DNA of 64,000 nucleotides, from assembly GCA_009746045.1 (NCBI GenBank), contig RPFO01000648.1:969021-1033020 (forward strand), read 5' to 3'. The position numbers and the translations under genes were made by a program. The notes below the pieces were generated by a model, which was given only the letters and a program-made list of their open reading frames with translations, ran no database searches and was not told the origin of the DNA. Positions within the stretch are counted from its first letter, which is position 1. Each line of letters opens with the position of its first letter. The stretch is from Mesostigma viride. Taxonomy: Eukaryota > Streptophyta > Mesostigmatophyceae > Mesostigmatales > Mesostigmataceae. This document shows, one piece after another, positions 45,151 through 60,100 of the stretch.

Positions 45151-48100
45151 GTAAGCAATTGATTTACTGCGGAGCACCAGTTCTGTAATGTATGATGTAT
45201 CGCTGTCCCAAGGTGGCATGTATGATGTATCAATGCATGGGTAGATAACAGCACAGGAACCTAGTGAGATGGGTATTTGTGGTGCTAAATGATGTATCAA
45301 TGCATGGGTAGATGACAGCACAGGAACCTAGTTAGATGGGTATTTGTGGTGCTAAATGATGTATCAATGCATGGGTAGATAACAGCACAGGAACCTAGTG
45401 AGATGGGTATTTGTGGTGCTAAATGATGTATCAATGCATGGGTAGATAACAGCACAGGAACCTAGTGAGATGGGTATTTGTGGTGCTAAATGATGTATCA
45501 ATGCATGGGTAGATGACAGCACAGGAACCTAGTGAGATGGGTATTTGTGGTGCTAAATGATGTATCAATGCATGGGTAGATAACAGCACAGGAACCTAGT
45601 TAGATGGGTATTTGTGGTGCTAAATGATGTATCAATGCATGGGTAGATGACAGCACAGGAGCCTAGTTAGATGGGTATTTGTGGTGCTAAATGATGTATC
45701 AATGCATGGGTAGATAACAGCACAGGAACCTAGTTAGATGGGTATTTGTGGTGCTAAATGATGTATCAATGCATGGGTAGATAACAGCACAGGAACCTAG
45801 CTAGATGGGTATTTGTGGTGCTAAATGATGTATCAATGCATGGGTAGATAACAGCACAGGAACCTAGCTAGATGGGTATTTGTGGTGCTAAATGATGTAT
45901 CAATGCATGGGTAGATAATAGCACAGGAACCTAGTGAGATGGGTATTTGTGGTGCTAAATGATGTATCAATGCATGGGTAGATAACAGCACAGGAACCTA
46001 GTGAGATGGGTATTTGTGGTGCTAAATGATGTATCAATGCATGGGTAGATAACAGCACAGGAACCTAGCTAGATGGGTATTTGTGGTGCTAAATTGGTAA
46101 GAAACTGTGTCACTGGCATTCTTTTCTTGGCCCGGTTGTCCGCATCTATATTTAGACAGCAACACGGTGAGGTCCTTGTCTTCCAGGCGTACATGTAGTG
46201 AACCACCATTGCTTGCAATGGCCGCCTTTAACCCTTCACCTCAGGTGCCTGCGGCCAGCCCTGGTGCTCCTTGCCCAAGGCAACGTGCCCACAGCTGTCA
46301 GGATTGCCGGTTTGCTTGTTCATTTGATGTTGCAACTTAATCTGTAAACGGGGTCCGAATATACTTTTGGAATTAATGCTCGCTTCCGCCCACCATATCG
46401 CTGGCCAAGATCGTTACTAGGGCTAGGTAGGGCTTGCCGTGGTCTTTTTGACGCTACGTTTCTTACTCAATACAGTTGCGTATGCAAGAAGATATTAGGT
46501 GCCGAAGTCATGATTTCTGGCACCACCTTAATTGGATGCTTCGGCCCCCAGGGCCCTGAATCACCTCTTGTCATTGTTGGCGCTTATTTCCTATCGCCGA
46601 GTAGATTTTGGTGTCGAATGCCAGCAATTAAGTTGTCTAATGATTTTGTTGTTTGAATGCCCGAAATATGTCCGCATGAATGTATTCATTGTCCCACTTG
46701 TACGAGCTGATTATTGGCACAAGTTGATGCTTGCATAAGTTATATTTCAGCCACTAAGTCGTTTATGTTTAGTGTGACTCTATGTATAGTTGATCGGCTC
46801 ATGTTGACGCGTTTTCAATGTCGCCGCGGCCACCAATGCATTGTTGAGGATGATGCAACCTATGTACGTTGCACACTCAACCTATAGGTCCGAGGACCGA
46901 GGACCTAGCCTAGCTAGTGGCCATGGTCCCCTGCAGCATGGTTTTGGTGGCAGTCCAGAATTCGTAATGTAAAGATTAATATTCACCATGTCTGAGTTGG
47001 GACGTAGGGGAAATCCTGAATCCCACGGTTCTACTGCAGATTAGATGACGTGTTCCTGGGAAGGATCACGGTTCTTACAATTGGCGGCTTCTACCTTGGA
47101 CACTCAGTCAGGAATACCGCTACCATACTCAGCCAGCCTCGTACGATGATCCACCGTGTTCATGGTTCAATCACGTGACCAATGCACGTCCATGGATCCA
47201 CCCCCGATGATGTATACATGTGCACACTAGTATGAAGTATGTGCACTAGTAACCCTACGCCTGTCTGACAGATTGAGCACCAGTCCTGCAGGCTTAAACC
47301 CAACCAGGCTGTCAGCACTGATCGAACCAGCGGTCAACGGACTAAGTTATACCTTACAACTAGTATTATGGAGCCACATGCATGGCTTGACCAGTGCCAG
47401 CACCTGTCAGCCCTGTGCCCAGCGACAGTCACGCCGTTACAAATGGCTTCGGTACACGTCTGCGTAGCGGCACGACTTCTGGACTACCGGTAACATCCAC
47501 CTCCAAAGGAAGTCCCTTGCCTGTTTCAGGCGTTTAGCATGCATGGCATAGGAACTGCCTTAGGGTTTAGGGTTTAGGGTTTAGGGTTTAGGGTTTGGGG
47601 TTTAGGGTTTAGGGTTTAGGGTTTAGGGTTTAGGGTTTAGGGTTTAGGGTTTCTAGGTTTAGGGTTTAGGGTGAAGGGTTTAGGGTTTAGGGTTAGGGTT
47701 TTTGGTTTAGGGTTAAGGGTTTAGGGTTTAGGGTTTAGGGCACTCAAGCTCTATACGCTTAGCATATTGGCGTCCCAAAATGCTAACTCCTGTTTCCACA
47801 GGAGTAGTGATGGGCCGGGCTGACAATGATGGTGTGGTCAGGGCCGCCCATAGGTCAGATCGTTCCACAATCAAAGTGCCGTGGCCGGGTCATGCGTCAG
47901 ACTGGCCTGATAAGGGCACCCCGGCCGTCAGCCACATACTGTCTGGCTACGTGCATAATGCTGCGCCACAGGCTCATGGGCTCTCTGCTGGCCTGTTTAT
48001 AGTCAAAGTGGGGTCATTGATAGTCATTCTGCGGCGGTAGCCGGCAGCTGCTCTATTCCCTTGCATGATGTGCTCCCCAATGCCATCCCAAGCTCTAGTC

Positions 48101-51100
48101 ACCCTGCGGCATTGGCTCATGATCTCTTTAATTCACCGTTAGTGAATCATGGTTGGGCTGGTTCCACACGATAGGCTTTGCAGCGGCCATGCCTCCCACT
48201 GCATGAAGATGTAGGATTCCCCAGTTATAGTACTAGCTTGTGACGCGCGCCCTTGCCCTGTGTGTTGTCCAGATGGTCCTGTGCGGATGATGGCGCACCG
48301 CTATATCGTGGCCACCACATGACATGCCCTGCGAACCTGCTGTCACAGTAAAGAGCGTGCGTAGTTTGCTGCAAGATCTTGTTTCGATGTTCTGTTGCTG
48401 GGTGTATGATGTTGCTGACCGTGCGGTACAGTACTCCCATATATATGTAGTGTGGACAGTGTATATGTTATTATTGAAAGTGCACGGGTCTTTTGCAGGC
48501 TGGTGCGTGGACACATGTTCCCTTCAGGGTCAGCGTACAGAGGCGTAGTGCAGCCTGTGTTGCGCCCGTTACGGCTGTCCACAGTGTATTGCGCAGTGAT
48601 CACTTGTTCATCAACTGCGCGACACTCTGTGCATGGTTGATTGATCCCTCTGTTTTGCCCTTGCTGCTGCAGACAACTATACAGTAGCTGCTGCTTTTGT
48701 GGTGTATAGAACGGTTCTCAACCTTGGGTAATTGTAAACCGCTACTTACCCTAGAAGGGGGGGGCCAACTGCTAATAATGATGCACACTCCCATGAGTAG
48801 GGCTCCCGGAACTTGTGCTGCTTTACTAGTACTGCAACGCCCGTAATCCATCCTGCTTCTGTTTCCCCCAATCGCAACCAACAAGTGCTGGTTCAACACT
48901 TGAGCCAGGTGTTAATTTGATTTGTATATGCTTGTTTACATGTTTCCCATCAATATCCCTAGTCGCGATGAGGCAGCTTGCTCCCTCGCATGGCAGCGTG
49001 CATGGTGACAAGTGCATGGTGTTGCAGCTGCCTGGCCACATTGTGCATGGTGACAGGTGCCCGCAGCTACTTGGCCAGTGTGCATGGTGGCAGGTGCACA
49101 GCTACTTGGCCACCATCGCAGAGAGGGAACCTCAGTTGTGCTCCTCCCCGACATACCTGGATCCGGCCCCCCCCACGCCTCCGGCATGCATGCAGCTTCC
49201 TTGCTGCTGCTGTGGCCTCTTCTGTGGGTCTGCGCCCAACTTACAGACAGTGCATCCTGCTGTGCAGATAATGACAACACGGATGTGTGCGTGCATGGCT
49301 GTGTGTGCATGGCTGGGCCGTGCAGCGATCACCAATGGCTGCCCGCCCGGCTGGACGTACTATACGGAGGCTGGGTGCCTGCAGATGTCTAGCACTTTCA
49401 CCACCCGCGCCATCAGCCAAACTGACTGTGCATACCTGCACGCATTCCCCGCGGGCAACGTGGGCCACCTGGTAAAGATTGAGAGCCAGACTGCAAATAG
49501 CGGCGTGAATGCCGCGTCTGGGGCATTAATTGCCTGGATCGGCCTCAATTACATTGGAGGCACTTTCAGATGGGATGACGACACCCTGGCTACGTACTTT
49601 AGGTGGTCTGCATTGTCTTCTACGAGTCCCACCGACACTGGCGTGGTTTTCAGTTTTGGCTACTGGTATCGATTCAACCCTGGCGCTTCGCAGCGGGCTA
49701 TGTGCCAGATAAACCCAAGTAAGCATGCATCATAAGGTCCCCCCCGTTCAAGGAACAAAGGCCATTCCCGCACACCGCATTTCCTGCCAATGGCGCACCC
49801 CACAGCATGGTTCCTTGTGATGGCACACCCCACAGCATGTTTATGTTCTTGTGATGGCATGCACCCTACGTCGTCGTAGTACAAGATGCTTACATTCCAT
49901 GTAGCTGCATGGAAATGCACTACTGTACCACGGCCACATGCTGTAACAAGGGCGATTCAAGTTTGGGCTCATGTTGCTTGGTGCGCATGGCCCATGTGTG
50001 ATCTTTCCCATACCTGCTAGTGGCCAACATTGCTATCATGGGTAGGGGTTCAGTAGCCATGCACGAACAGCCAATATGGAAAGGCACATGATATCACCTG
50101 ACATCCTGGTGACAGCATTCATGGTTATGGCAAAAAGGTTTGTGAAAGTTTCACAATAATGTTATCAGCGTGGAACATGAGAAACTGTTACTTCTTGGGT
50201 AAACATCTGCTACAGTACACATGTGGCGCATATTCGCTTTTTTGCTAGAGCAGTTAATGTCGCCAACAATGAGCATGTTCATCACTAGCAGTGTGGGCAC
50301 GTGCTGCTCAGATCGATGGCGAGAGCCGGCCTAGCTAGCTGCTGTTGGGCAGTGAAAGGGGGCGGAGCCTTCCCCCCCTTGTGTTGACAATTAGTCGAAC
50401 AACAAACTTGATTGCTGCATGCCCGTTGATGTATGGCAGGGTGTGATCTAATTTTATTCAATGTAATGGATGCTTGTCTGAGTTGATCTTAACCTTCTGC
50501 TGGCTGCGCAAAAACATAACTCCTGGGCGCCACACGCTGCATGATGCCACCCTGTGTTCCACAATCTTCCCTGTGTGCAGTATGCAAGGACAGCACCCAG
50601 TGCCCGTCCGATTTGCCAGCCTGTGACGGCTACCTGTGTCGGGGTGAGTTTGGCACGGTCAAGGTGGGTTGGTACAGCGCGTGGCACCCTTGATTACTCC
50701 CAAGGATTAACCGCGTCTTGTTCAGTATGGTGTGACAGTCAGTAGAATGCAGTGGGTGGTTGAAGAATGTCGTCATCAGAATGTTGCTCAGAATGACGAT
50801 GCATGATTTTCGAAGGTCAGGCACTGCCAGATTTATGGATGGGGTTGGGAAAATACAGGTAGGAAAATTGAACTTTCCTGGTCGTCAGTTCCAGATGAGT
50901 CATAGCTTATCATAGGTCGATTTTCTCCCTATGGCCGGGCAATCTGCGCCAGTCCGGGCATCCAAATATGGGTACTTAAGGGACATCAGTGACAGCGTTT
51001 GCTGAGAATGTGGACTAGTTTAGTGGCCATCTTTGCACGGAACATCAACCTGGTAGTCATGGCGGATCATGAAGTATGTGGCTATGGGGGCCTTTGCCTG

Positions 51101-54100
51101 TAGAGCATCAGTATGTGTGAGATATGAGGGCCCCGGCCAGCGGAATCCGGGTAGGGCATGAACGAGCCAGGTACGACAACGTATTTGCGTGTTGTTTGCA
51201 GTGGAATATGTATCCCATGCATTATAAATGAGGATTTTATCCATGCATATTTCCATGCCGTTTGTAAAGAGTGGTATTAGCCCTGAAAGTGCCCAGTTTA
51301 TGGCATTTCTTTGGAGTATATCACTCGGACGTCAGTGCAGGCAGGCCACGTGTTTGTATTCCAGCACTTTTGGCAGCCTTGGATGGCTTGTCATAATGCA
51401 TATCATAGATAGCTGTGTACACGCGCGTAATCCACACACATGTATGAGCACGTTATATAGGGGTAATGGGTTATCCGGGTGGTCTGACCCAAGGAAACCA
51501 CCATTGCAGGTCTATCCAAACAAGTTGTCCAATGTTGGTATTGAGGTTCCCTTCCCTCCCTGGGAAGTTAGGGGTAGGTACACTTTTTCTTGGGGAAAAA
51601 AAAAATCGTCTTTTGGCCAACTTTGAGTAGAGCTATCATCCAAATGCTTTGATAAAGCCAAGGTATTATTATTGCACATTCTGAAAGCCCTTGAAGTGTA
51701 GATACTCCTAGCATCTTGGTTGGGGGTATTTGGAGTTGTGGCCTGTGAGTTATGATTTTTTTCATTTTCAGGGGTATGAAAGTGCCAAAAATGGGTCAGC
51801 GGACTACGGTCTGAAACGGACTGACCAATCAGGTACTACCTGACTTGGTCAGACCTAGCATGACAACTACAGTCCCGGAATGCATACTGCCACGTGTGCA
51901 TGCCACGGCTATACTCTAGACCAGTACCGTCCCAATACCCACTTAGGTACCGGCGATACTGACACGTGTTCACTTAGGCTACAGCGGGAGACTTAGACTA
52001 AGTCAGTCGCCATGCCGTCGGACAGTCAAGTGTTTCGAACAGTGGCGTTTGCTCGCCAAATGTAGCGGGGTAGCGCCTGTTTTAGCAAATTGTGGCGATA
52101 CAGATCACCCCCAAACGACAGTTCCCAAGACGCCACAAAGTGCCGCTGCTGTGCTACTTGGCATTTGCTGGTCACCACATCAATGGCCGTGTGGAATTGA
52201 AAGCTACTAGGCTTTGAGACGTCCGCAAGTCATAGATAATACGAGCGTGAGCTCACAAAAGCTCACATTGAAAAAGGCTCATACGTGTGTATCACTGGGT
52301 AGGAGCGCATCATTTCCGTATGAAACTTTAGCTTTCCTGCCTTGTGGCGTTGTCTATGTACGATGGCTGGTGTTCCTCCACACTCGCAAGGTTGGTCTTC
52401 CTAGTGACTGCATCACGCCCCCTATTTTGCTGATCATGCATCACTTCCTTTCGGCGGTGCCTATCTTGCACAGAGCCATGACCATGCAAGTACGCTGCGA
52501 GGAACAATACCCCAGAAACCATCCACGAGCGGGCACCTTTTATGGTGACACAAATATGATGTTGCATCCCTCAATTTTTTCAGTCACTCGCTTGAGTAGG
52601 TAAGAAGTAGGCATGCACGAGCGAGCCCTAATCCCTAGCCCCTAACCCCTAAGCCCTACACTGTAAGACGGTAGGCATGCATGCCCTCTTACCCGCTTGA
52701 TCGCCCATTGTTGCGGCATGCTGGCCCTCATGTTTGCGAAACAGAATGCCGGGACGCGACCCAGTGCATTGTGGGCAAGTTCTGCGCAGGCAACTACACT
52801 TGCATCGGTAAGCAAGGGCGGGGGGGGGGGGGAGGGAAGGGAGCGAAGGGAGGGAAGGAAGGGGGCGAAGGAAGGGGGCGAAGGAAGGGGGCGAAGGAAG
52901 GGGGCGAAGGAAGGGGGCGAAGGAAGGGGGCGAAGGAAGGGGGCGAAGGAAGGGGGCGAAGGAAGGGGGCGAAGGAAGGGGGCGAAGGAACGGGGGAAGG
53001 AAGGGGGGAAGGAAGGGGGGGAAGGGGGGAAGGGGGGAAGGGGGGAAGGGGGGAAGGGGGGGAAGGGGGGGAAGGGGGGGAAGGGGGGGGAAGGGGGGGA
53101 AGGGGGGAAGGGGGAAGGGGGGGAAGGGGGGGAAGGGGGGAAGGGGGGAAGGGGGGGAAGGGGGGGAAGGGGGGAAGGGGGGGAAGGGGGGGAAGGGGGG
53201 GAAGGGGGGGAAGGGGGGAAGGGGGGAAGGGGGGAAGGGAAGGGGGGAAGGGGGGAAGGGGGGGAAGGGGGAAGGGGGGAAGGGGGAAGGGGGGAAGGGG
53301 GGAAGGGGGGGAAGGGGGGAAGGGGGGAAGGGGGGAAGGGGGGGAAGGGGGGAAGGGGGGAAGGGGGGGAAGGGGGGGAAGGGGGGAAGGGGGCGGGAAG
53401 GGGGGGAAGGGGGGGAAGGGGGGAAGGGGGGAAGGGGGGAAGGGGAAGGGGGGAAGGGGGGGAAGGGGGGAAGGAGGGGAAGGGGGGAAGGGGAAGGGGG
53501 GGAAGGGGGAAGGGGGGGAAGGGGGAAGGGGGAAGGGGGGAAGGGGGGAAGGGGGGAAGGGGGGGAAGGGGAAGGGGGGAAGGGGTGGGAAGGGGGAAGG
53601 GGAAGGGGGAAGGGGGGGGAAGGGGCGGGAAAGGGGGGGAAGGGGGGAAGGGGGGAAGGAGGGGAAGGGGGAAGGGGGGGAGGGCGGAAGGGGGGAAGGG
53701 GGAAGGGGGGAAGGGGGGGAAGGGAAGGGAGGGAAGGGAGGTGGAAGGGAGGGAAGGGAGGGAAGGGAGGGAAGGAGGGAAGGGAGGAAGGCGAGGGAAA
53801 GGGAGAAGGAGGGAAGGGAGGGAAGGAGGGAAGGGACGGAAGGGAAGGGAAGGAGGGAAGGGAGGAAAGGGAGCGAAGGGAGGGAAGGGAGGGAAGGNNN
53901 NNNNNNNNNNNNNNNNNNNNNNNNNNNNNNNNNNNNNNNNNNNNNNNNNNNNNNNNNNNNNNNNNNNNNNNNNNNNNNNNNNNNNNNNNNNNNNNNNNNN
54001 GGGAGGAAGGAGGGAGGGAAGGGAGGGAAGGGAGGGAAGGGAGGGAAGGGAGGAAGGGAGGGAAGGGAGGGAAGGAGGGAAGGGAGGGAAGGGAGGGAAG

Positions 54101-57100
54101 GGAGGGAGGAGGGAAGGAGGAGGGAGGGAAGGGGAAGGGAGGGAAGGGAGGGAGGGAGGGAAGGGAGGGAAGGGGGGGGTTGAAGGGGGGTTGAAGGGGG
54201 GGTTGAAGGGGGTTGAAGGGGGGGGTTGAAGGGGGGTTGAAGGGGGGGGTTGAAGGGGGGTTGAAGGGGGGGTTGAAGGGGGGGTTGAAGGGGGGGTTGA
54301 AGGGGGGGGTTGAAGGGGGGGTTGAAGGGGGGGTTGAAGGGGGGGTTGAAGGGGGGGTTGAAGGGGGGTTGAAGGGGGGTTGAAGGGGGGGGTTGAAGGG
54401 GGGGTTGAAGGGGGGTTGAAGGGGGGGGTTGAAGGGGGGTTGAAGGGGGGGTTGAAGGGGGGGTTGAAGGGGGGTTGAAGGGGGGGTTGAAGGGGGTTGA
54501 AGGGGGGTTGAAGGGGGGTTGAAGGGGGGGTTGAAGGGGGGTTGAAGGGGGGGTTGAAGGGGGGTTGAAGGGGGGTTGAAGGGGGGTTGAAGGGGGGGTT
54601 GAAGGGGGGGTTGAAGGGGGGTTGAAGGGGGGGTTGAAGGGGGGGTTGAAGGGGGGTTGAAGGGGGGGTTGAAGGGGGTTGAAGGGGGGGTTGAAGGGGG
54701 GTTGAAGGGGGGGTTGAAGGGGGGGTTGAAGGGGGGGTTGAAGGGGGGGTTGAAGGGGGGGTTGAAGGGGGGGTTGAAGGGGGGGGTTGAAGGGGGGGTT
54801 GAAGGGGGGGTTGAAGGGGGGTTGAAGGGGGGGTGGAAGGGGGGTGGAAGGGGGGGGGGGAAGGGGGGGGAAGGGGGGGGGAAGGGGGGGAAGGGGGGGA
54901 AGGAAGGGGTTGAAGGGGGGGGGAAGGGGGGTTGAAGGGGGGTTGAAGGGGGGGTTGAAGGGGGGTTGAAGGGGGGTTGAAGGGGGGGGAAGGGGGGGGG
55001 AAGGGGGGGGGAAGGGGGGGGGGGAAGGGGGGGGGAAGGGGGGGGGAAGGGGGGGGGAAGGGGGGGGGGAAGGGGGGGGGAAGGGGGGGGAAGGGGGGGG
55101 GAAGGGGGGGGAAGGGGGGAGGGGTATGGTGGATGGGTGCAAGGGTGGGCCAGTGGTGCGTACGTGTCTTAACATGATCGCTTTGGCAGTAAAATGCTTG
55201 ATGACTGTGACCTCTAGAGCTCATAATCTGGGTGGCATCTGCCACCTACTAATGTACATGTATGATTGTGAGGGTGACCATGAAATCAATGGGGTTGCAT
55301 TCAGTTCTTATAAGACAAGGTTACGTGGGTTGCCTCGAGTCTTTGGGTTGCCATGGCATGCTTCGCAAGACAGGGCATGGCAGCATGCGTGTGTGACACA
55401 CAGGTGGCTTTTTCTGGCGAGACTTAGCAGGGCGGGGTTGAGGGCATGCTGGGGGCAGGTGTTTGGCAGCAGTCACAGCAAGTCCATCGACCGTGTATTT
55501 CCTGGCTGCCTGCTCGCTGCATGAAGGAATGGCAGCGAGGGGGCTTGTAGCTGGGCTTTACGTGGCGGTCACGTTGGGCCAAATGTCGACGAGAATGTTG
55601 CACACAGCAGAGGGCTGATGACATACTAGAGTTTATGTGTATCGATGCGCAGAAAGCCACCGTCCTGTGTCCTGTGTGGTCCGCCCGGCCCCTTGAAGTC
55701 GCATCCGTGCTTGCACCACCACTTTTGGCGTTCCTGTTCGCCGCCACAACTAACGGCGCCCTCACAATTGCCACATGAATCATATGCACCTGATGGTCAG
55801 GCGCACGATACCTGAATACCGCGTGAGCCAATGAGTGCATCCAGGGCATCCATGGGGCGCGAAGCGGTTCTGGAGCTGACTGACATACCTGGGCCTGCGT
55901 CGCTGTCCATGCCCTTGACCGTGCGCGCAGATGACGAGAATCCCCCTCAGATCACCTGCCCCCTCAACATCACGCAAGGGACCACAGAGCCCGCCAGGCC
56001 ACACCCCACCACGGTTTACGTCTCTGCCACTGATGCAGAGAGCAACGAGACGCTCATGATCGAGTGCAGCGCCTTCTTACCGGACGAGGAACAGTTTGTC
56101 GAGGACGTCGGGTCCCTGAACGCCACCCTGGGTTTCCCCGTGGGGATCACCTACGTGGGTTGTGCAGCCACGGACGCGGCCAACAACAGCGCTTCGTGCG
56201 CCTTCACTGTGACCGTTGGTATGTGCGACTGTGGGTGGACGGCGTCCTTCTCCTATCAGGCGTGCATGCGTACTAGTGCTGTAGAGATATTGCACAGGAT
56301 CCTCAGGGCCGGGTGGTTGGTATCATGGGACTGGCATGTCGATTCAACGGAGGTGAAGATCACAATGGCCGTCATTTTTGTGGTTTCATGCATGGTCAGT
56401 TCGTTTGGAAGCCCAGCTGCGGTTTGTTTTGGAAGGGGATGCCAAGTATATTTTCCCCCATCAGAAGGGATGGGACCGGGTGCCGTGGTTGGATGTTCTT
56501 GTTGAAGATGGATGTCGTGTGATTGTCCTTAAGGACACGGGTCTGCGCGTTGGACAGAAATGCTGGCGGTTGCTTGTGCATGCTTGCGAACTGTCTTGGA
56601 GTTGAGTGTCTTGCGCCTCATTGGATGCGGGTCGGCTGGAGACGCTCAGTGCTTGAATGGGCTGAGTGGTCGCTCGCCACGTGTGTACAAGTGTGTGCGA
56701 TGATGCTCGTGTACTAGTGTGTACTATGTAACGTGACGATGCTTGGTGGTGCCGTGTGCCTTCGCCTTGTGGGATGGCCCCATGCTCTGGCATGCGTGAA
56801 CCTGGCAATGATGCAGACTGTGACGCCGGAGTCTGCCCCCCCAGCACGTTCTGCACGCGCTTCGGTTGTGTGGGTGAGTTTTTTCGCGCATGCGCGGCTC
56901 CTCGGCATGTGGATGCGCCGCGGCACTTACGCAGAATGCTGGCCGGTTCCCTCGACAAAACCACCATGTCTCTCTGTGTCCCCGTGTCTGCAAGTCTGCA
57001 CTATTCAGATGTCCTCCGGCGTGGCCAGGTGATGCTACAACTAGCTGGGATACATCGCCTGGCTACGGCCGCACGGCGTATGCAAATGAGCATTCATGCG

Positions 57101-60100
57101 ATGTGCTCACGGCTATGCACGGCATGGCATCGCTAGCGGCCTCCATGCAGGAAACAGTGGTATGCTGAGTGCCTCCTCGGCTCACTTTTGGGCTGTGTTG
57201 TCCAAAGCTAAAACAAAGCCAGGGATAGGTTGCTTGATTTATCCTGCTAATGCGAAACAGGCCTGATAACTGTTTGGCCGCGTTTGTGCAGGGCATTGTA
57301 CCGAACCCTGTCAGCCCGTGTGTGCCTTCTTGTGTCAGCCTAGGCGGGTATATAATTATGTATGTATAGTACATACATCAGGCTAATGAGGGCCGGGTCC
57401 TGGTCCACCACTGGCGCATGTCTCGTCGTGAACAGTACCATGCTGCTACCGTGTATGTCTATGCTAATATCTGCATCATCCATGCTATCATTTCCATCCC
57501 TGGCATGTCCCTTGCGTGCGTGTGGCGGCCTGGCTAGCCGGCAATCACCTGCTCAGCTCTCATTGCTGCCTTTGGTTCCATCGTCGCAATATGCTCATCA
57601 AGTATAATTTTATTCATCATTTTTTTCTAGCAAATATAAAAATTACAGTCGGGTATAACAGCACATAAAAGAGCAGCGATGACCTTGACACCTGCATTTG
57701 TTGTGCCCCTCTGCCAGCGCCTCACGCCTCACCCTGCGTCCTGTGTGGGGGGGTAGATCGTGAGGTCTAACGGTGCAACCTCTCGGTTTGCGGTTGCGTA
57801 CCACCCATCATCGCGTGTGGTTGCATACCACCCAGTAATAGGTAGTTGTCATGCTCATTATTGTAACCCAAACCTTTCGTCGCGCCCCCTTTTGTGTGCT
57901 GCATGAGATGTGCTCCTCCCCCTGCATGTCACTAGGCAAGGGGGAGAGCTGATGCTTACACCTGCCCCGGCTATTTGTGCAAGGATTGACCTTCATGCTT
58001 TGCCTGTCGTTTCCCCCGGACATATTTGCATCCGTCCCATGGCAGAGTGCCGCGATGACGGTGACTGCGAGGCTGGTCTGTTCTGCAAAGGCCACATGTG
58101 CATTGGTAGGTGCTAATGCGCGGCACGGCACGTGGTTGAAAGGGAGTATGCTGTAGCTACCAACCGCGATCGCGGGTACCCTTGCACACGATCAAACCAT
58201 GCATCATTGGTGGTTAAGGTGCTTGAGCGACAAACCATGCATGGGTATTGCAGGGTATACCCCCCCTTGGATGTCTAAGATTCTCAGGTTGAAGATCATG
58301 AGACTCTGGATTTGACCTCTACTAGTAGTATAATTGTAGTAGAAATTAGTATAATCGAATCACAGTAGTAAGATTCTTTAAGATCGTGAGCCCTGGATTG
58401 GTCGGACCCCTTTCTTAAACATCAAGGGGGGTGTATACGCAGCAAGCGTTCTGGCAGGTAGCATGCCCGCCAGATGCCGGGGCTAACGCGCATGGAATCA
58501 TGGGTGTGCGACACGCGCGACCGTCACTGGCATGCTGCTGGAGGAGCCGCACTGCAAGCCTGGTTGAAATACCGTAAACTCTTTGTGACAATTTACTTTG
58601 CGACCCCAAAACAAGGTTAAACCTATAGTTTGCGACCCAAAATGAAGGCGAAGTTGTAGGTTTGTGAGTCGGTCGGCTTGTTTGTGGTCAGTGGCTTGTG
58701 TCTCACTTAATACCCCCTGGCAGGCGCGGCGCGGTAATATTTGAACTTTGCGAGCCAAAATAAAGCCCATTAAATAGCAGTTTGCGAGGTCGACTCGCAA
58801 AGTATTTGTCGCAAATTGTTTATGACCATTACAGTAGTTATTTGTGGTCCCTGCTGCAGTTTCTCACCAGGTTGGAAATCTTCTTTCCAAGACACGGTTG
58901 ATGTGTTACATAGGTTGAATGGCACTGCGTCCCCTCTGGCCGCGTACTTGTGTCCCTAGCCACCAAGTTGGTCTGTGTGTTATATAATCACAGCCAGGCG
59001 TCACGGCAGCAGTGCTGATGGTGTGAATGGCATGCCTTTGTAGGCAACACCAGCAGTCAAAATGGCATATTTTGCCGACCATTTCCTTACCTCGTATTGA
59101 CAAGTGCCTCATGCTGCAGGTTGTGGTTGGCATACAAGCCCAGTGCATGCTGCCGACTTCTCAATGGACCTGCTCAGTTCTATCTGCATTGGCAATAGGT
59201 GTGATACATCCTGCTTGCATTGGCAATCTGTGCGCTTCAGGCTGCGTAAGCCTATCCCTTGTGTTGTGTTGGTGCAGCACAGGTAGTGCGCACACCTCGG
59301 CAGTTCTGGTGTCTCCTGTGCGTTGGCTAGTGCCGGCACCTGTGCAGCGTCTGGCGTGTCGTGTGTCATCTGCATGGCGAATGTGTTAGTACGCCCAAAA
59401 CGAATCAGGGAATTCAAATTGAAATTCGAAGTTCAATCTAGCGCCCTGCCAAGCGCGCGGCATGGGATGGGATGGGATGGCATGGCATGGCATGGCATGG
59501 CATGGCATGGCATGGCATGGCATGGCATGGCATGGCATGGCATGGCATGGCATGGCATGGCATGGCATGGCATGGCATGGCATGGCATGGCATGGCATGG
59601 CATGGCATGGCATGGCATGGCATGGCATGGCATGGCATGGCATGGCATGGCATGGCATGGCATGGCATGGCATGGCATGGCATGGCGATAGTGTGGCAGT
59701 AAAGTACGGCGTTATGTTAAATATGGTATGGCATGGCATGGCATGGCATGGCATGTCATGTCGATAGTACGGCTTTATAGTATGGCGCTACATTAAATAT
59801 AGTACAGCATTTAGTTCGGTAGTACGCGATCTTAGTTCGGTAGTACTCGATATTGGCCGATTCAATGTAGCACCTTGCCATTATATGGGATGGCTGATGG
59901 CATGACATGGCATGGCAAAAGTATGGCGGTGTGTTCACGTGGCCATTTTGCTGCTCGCCGCGCCAGAATTCGCTCCATGGTAGCCGTCGATTGCTGCAAT
60001 CTAGCCCAGCGCGCAAGTGACAATCGCGCGCCTGAATGAAAGTATATTAATTTTGGGAAGCTAGGCTTGTCATTGCCACTTCACATTGCCCAATATCCAA

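Noticed and set aside
47560-47740. Chromosome end
   Set aside because: Unrelated sequence, including predicted exons, continues on both sides.
52642-55245. 867-codon Pro-rich minus-strand frame and 500-codon Gly-rich plus-strand frames
   Set aside because: Products of the purine tract and of the N gap; stops are almost impossible in such sequence.
57292-57345. Cys-rich mini exon [13 protein letters not shown]
   Set aside because: The downstream GT does not restore phase 1, unlike all confident exons.
59386-59767. MAWHG/MPCHA repeat proteins
   Set aside because: A pentanucleotide repeat without stops leaves every frame open; no coding evidence.
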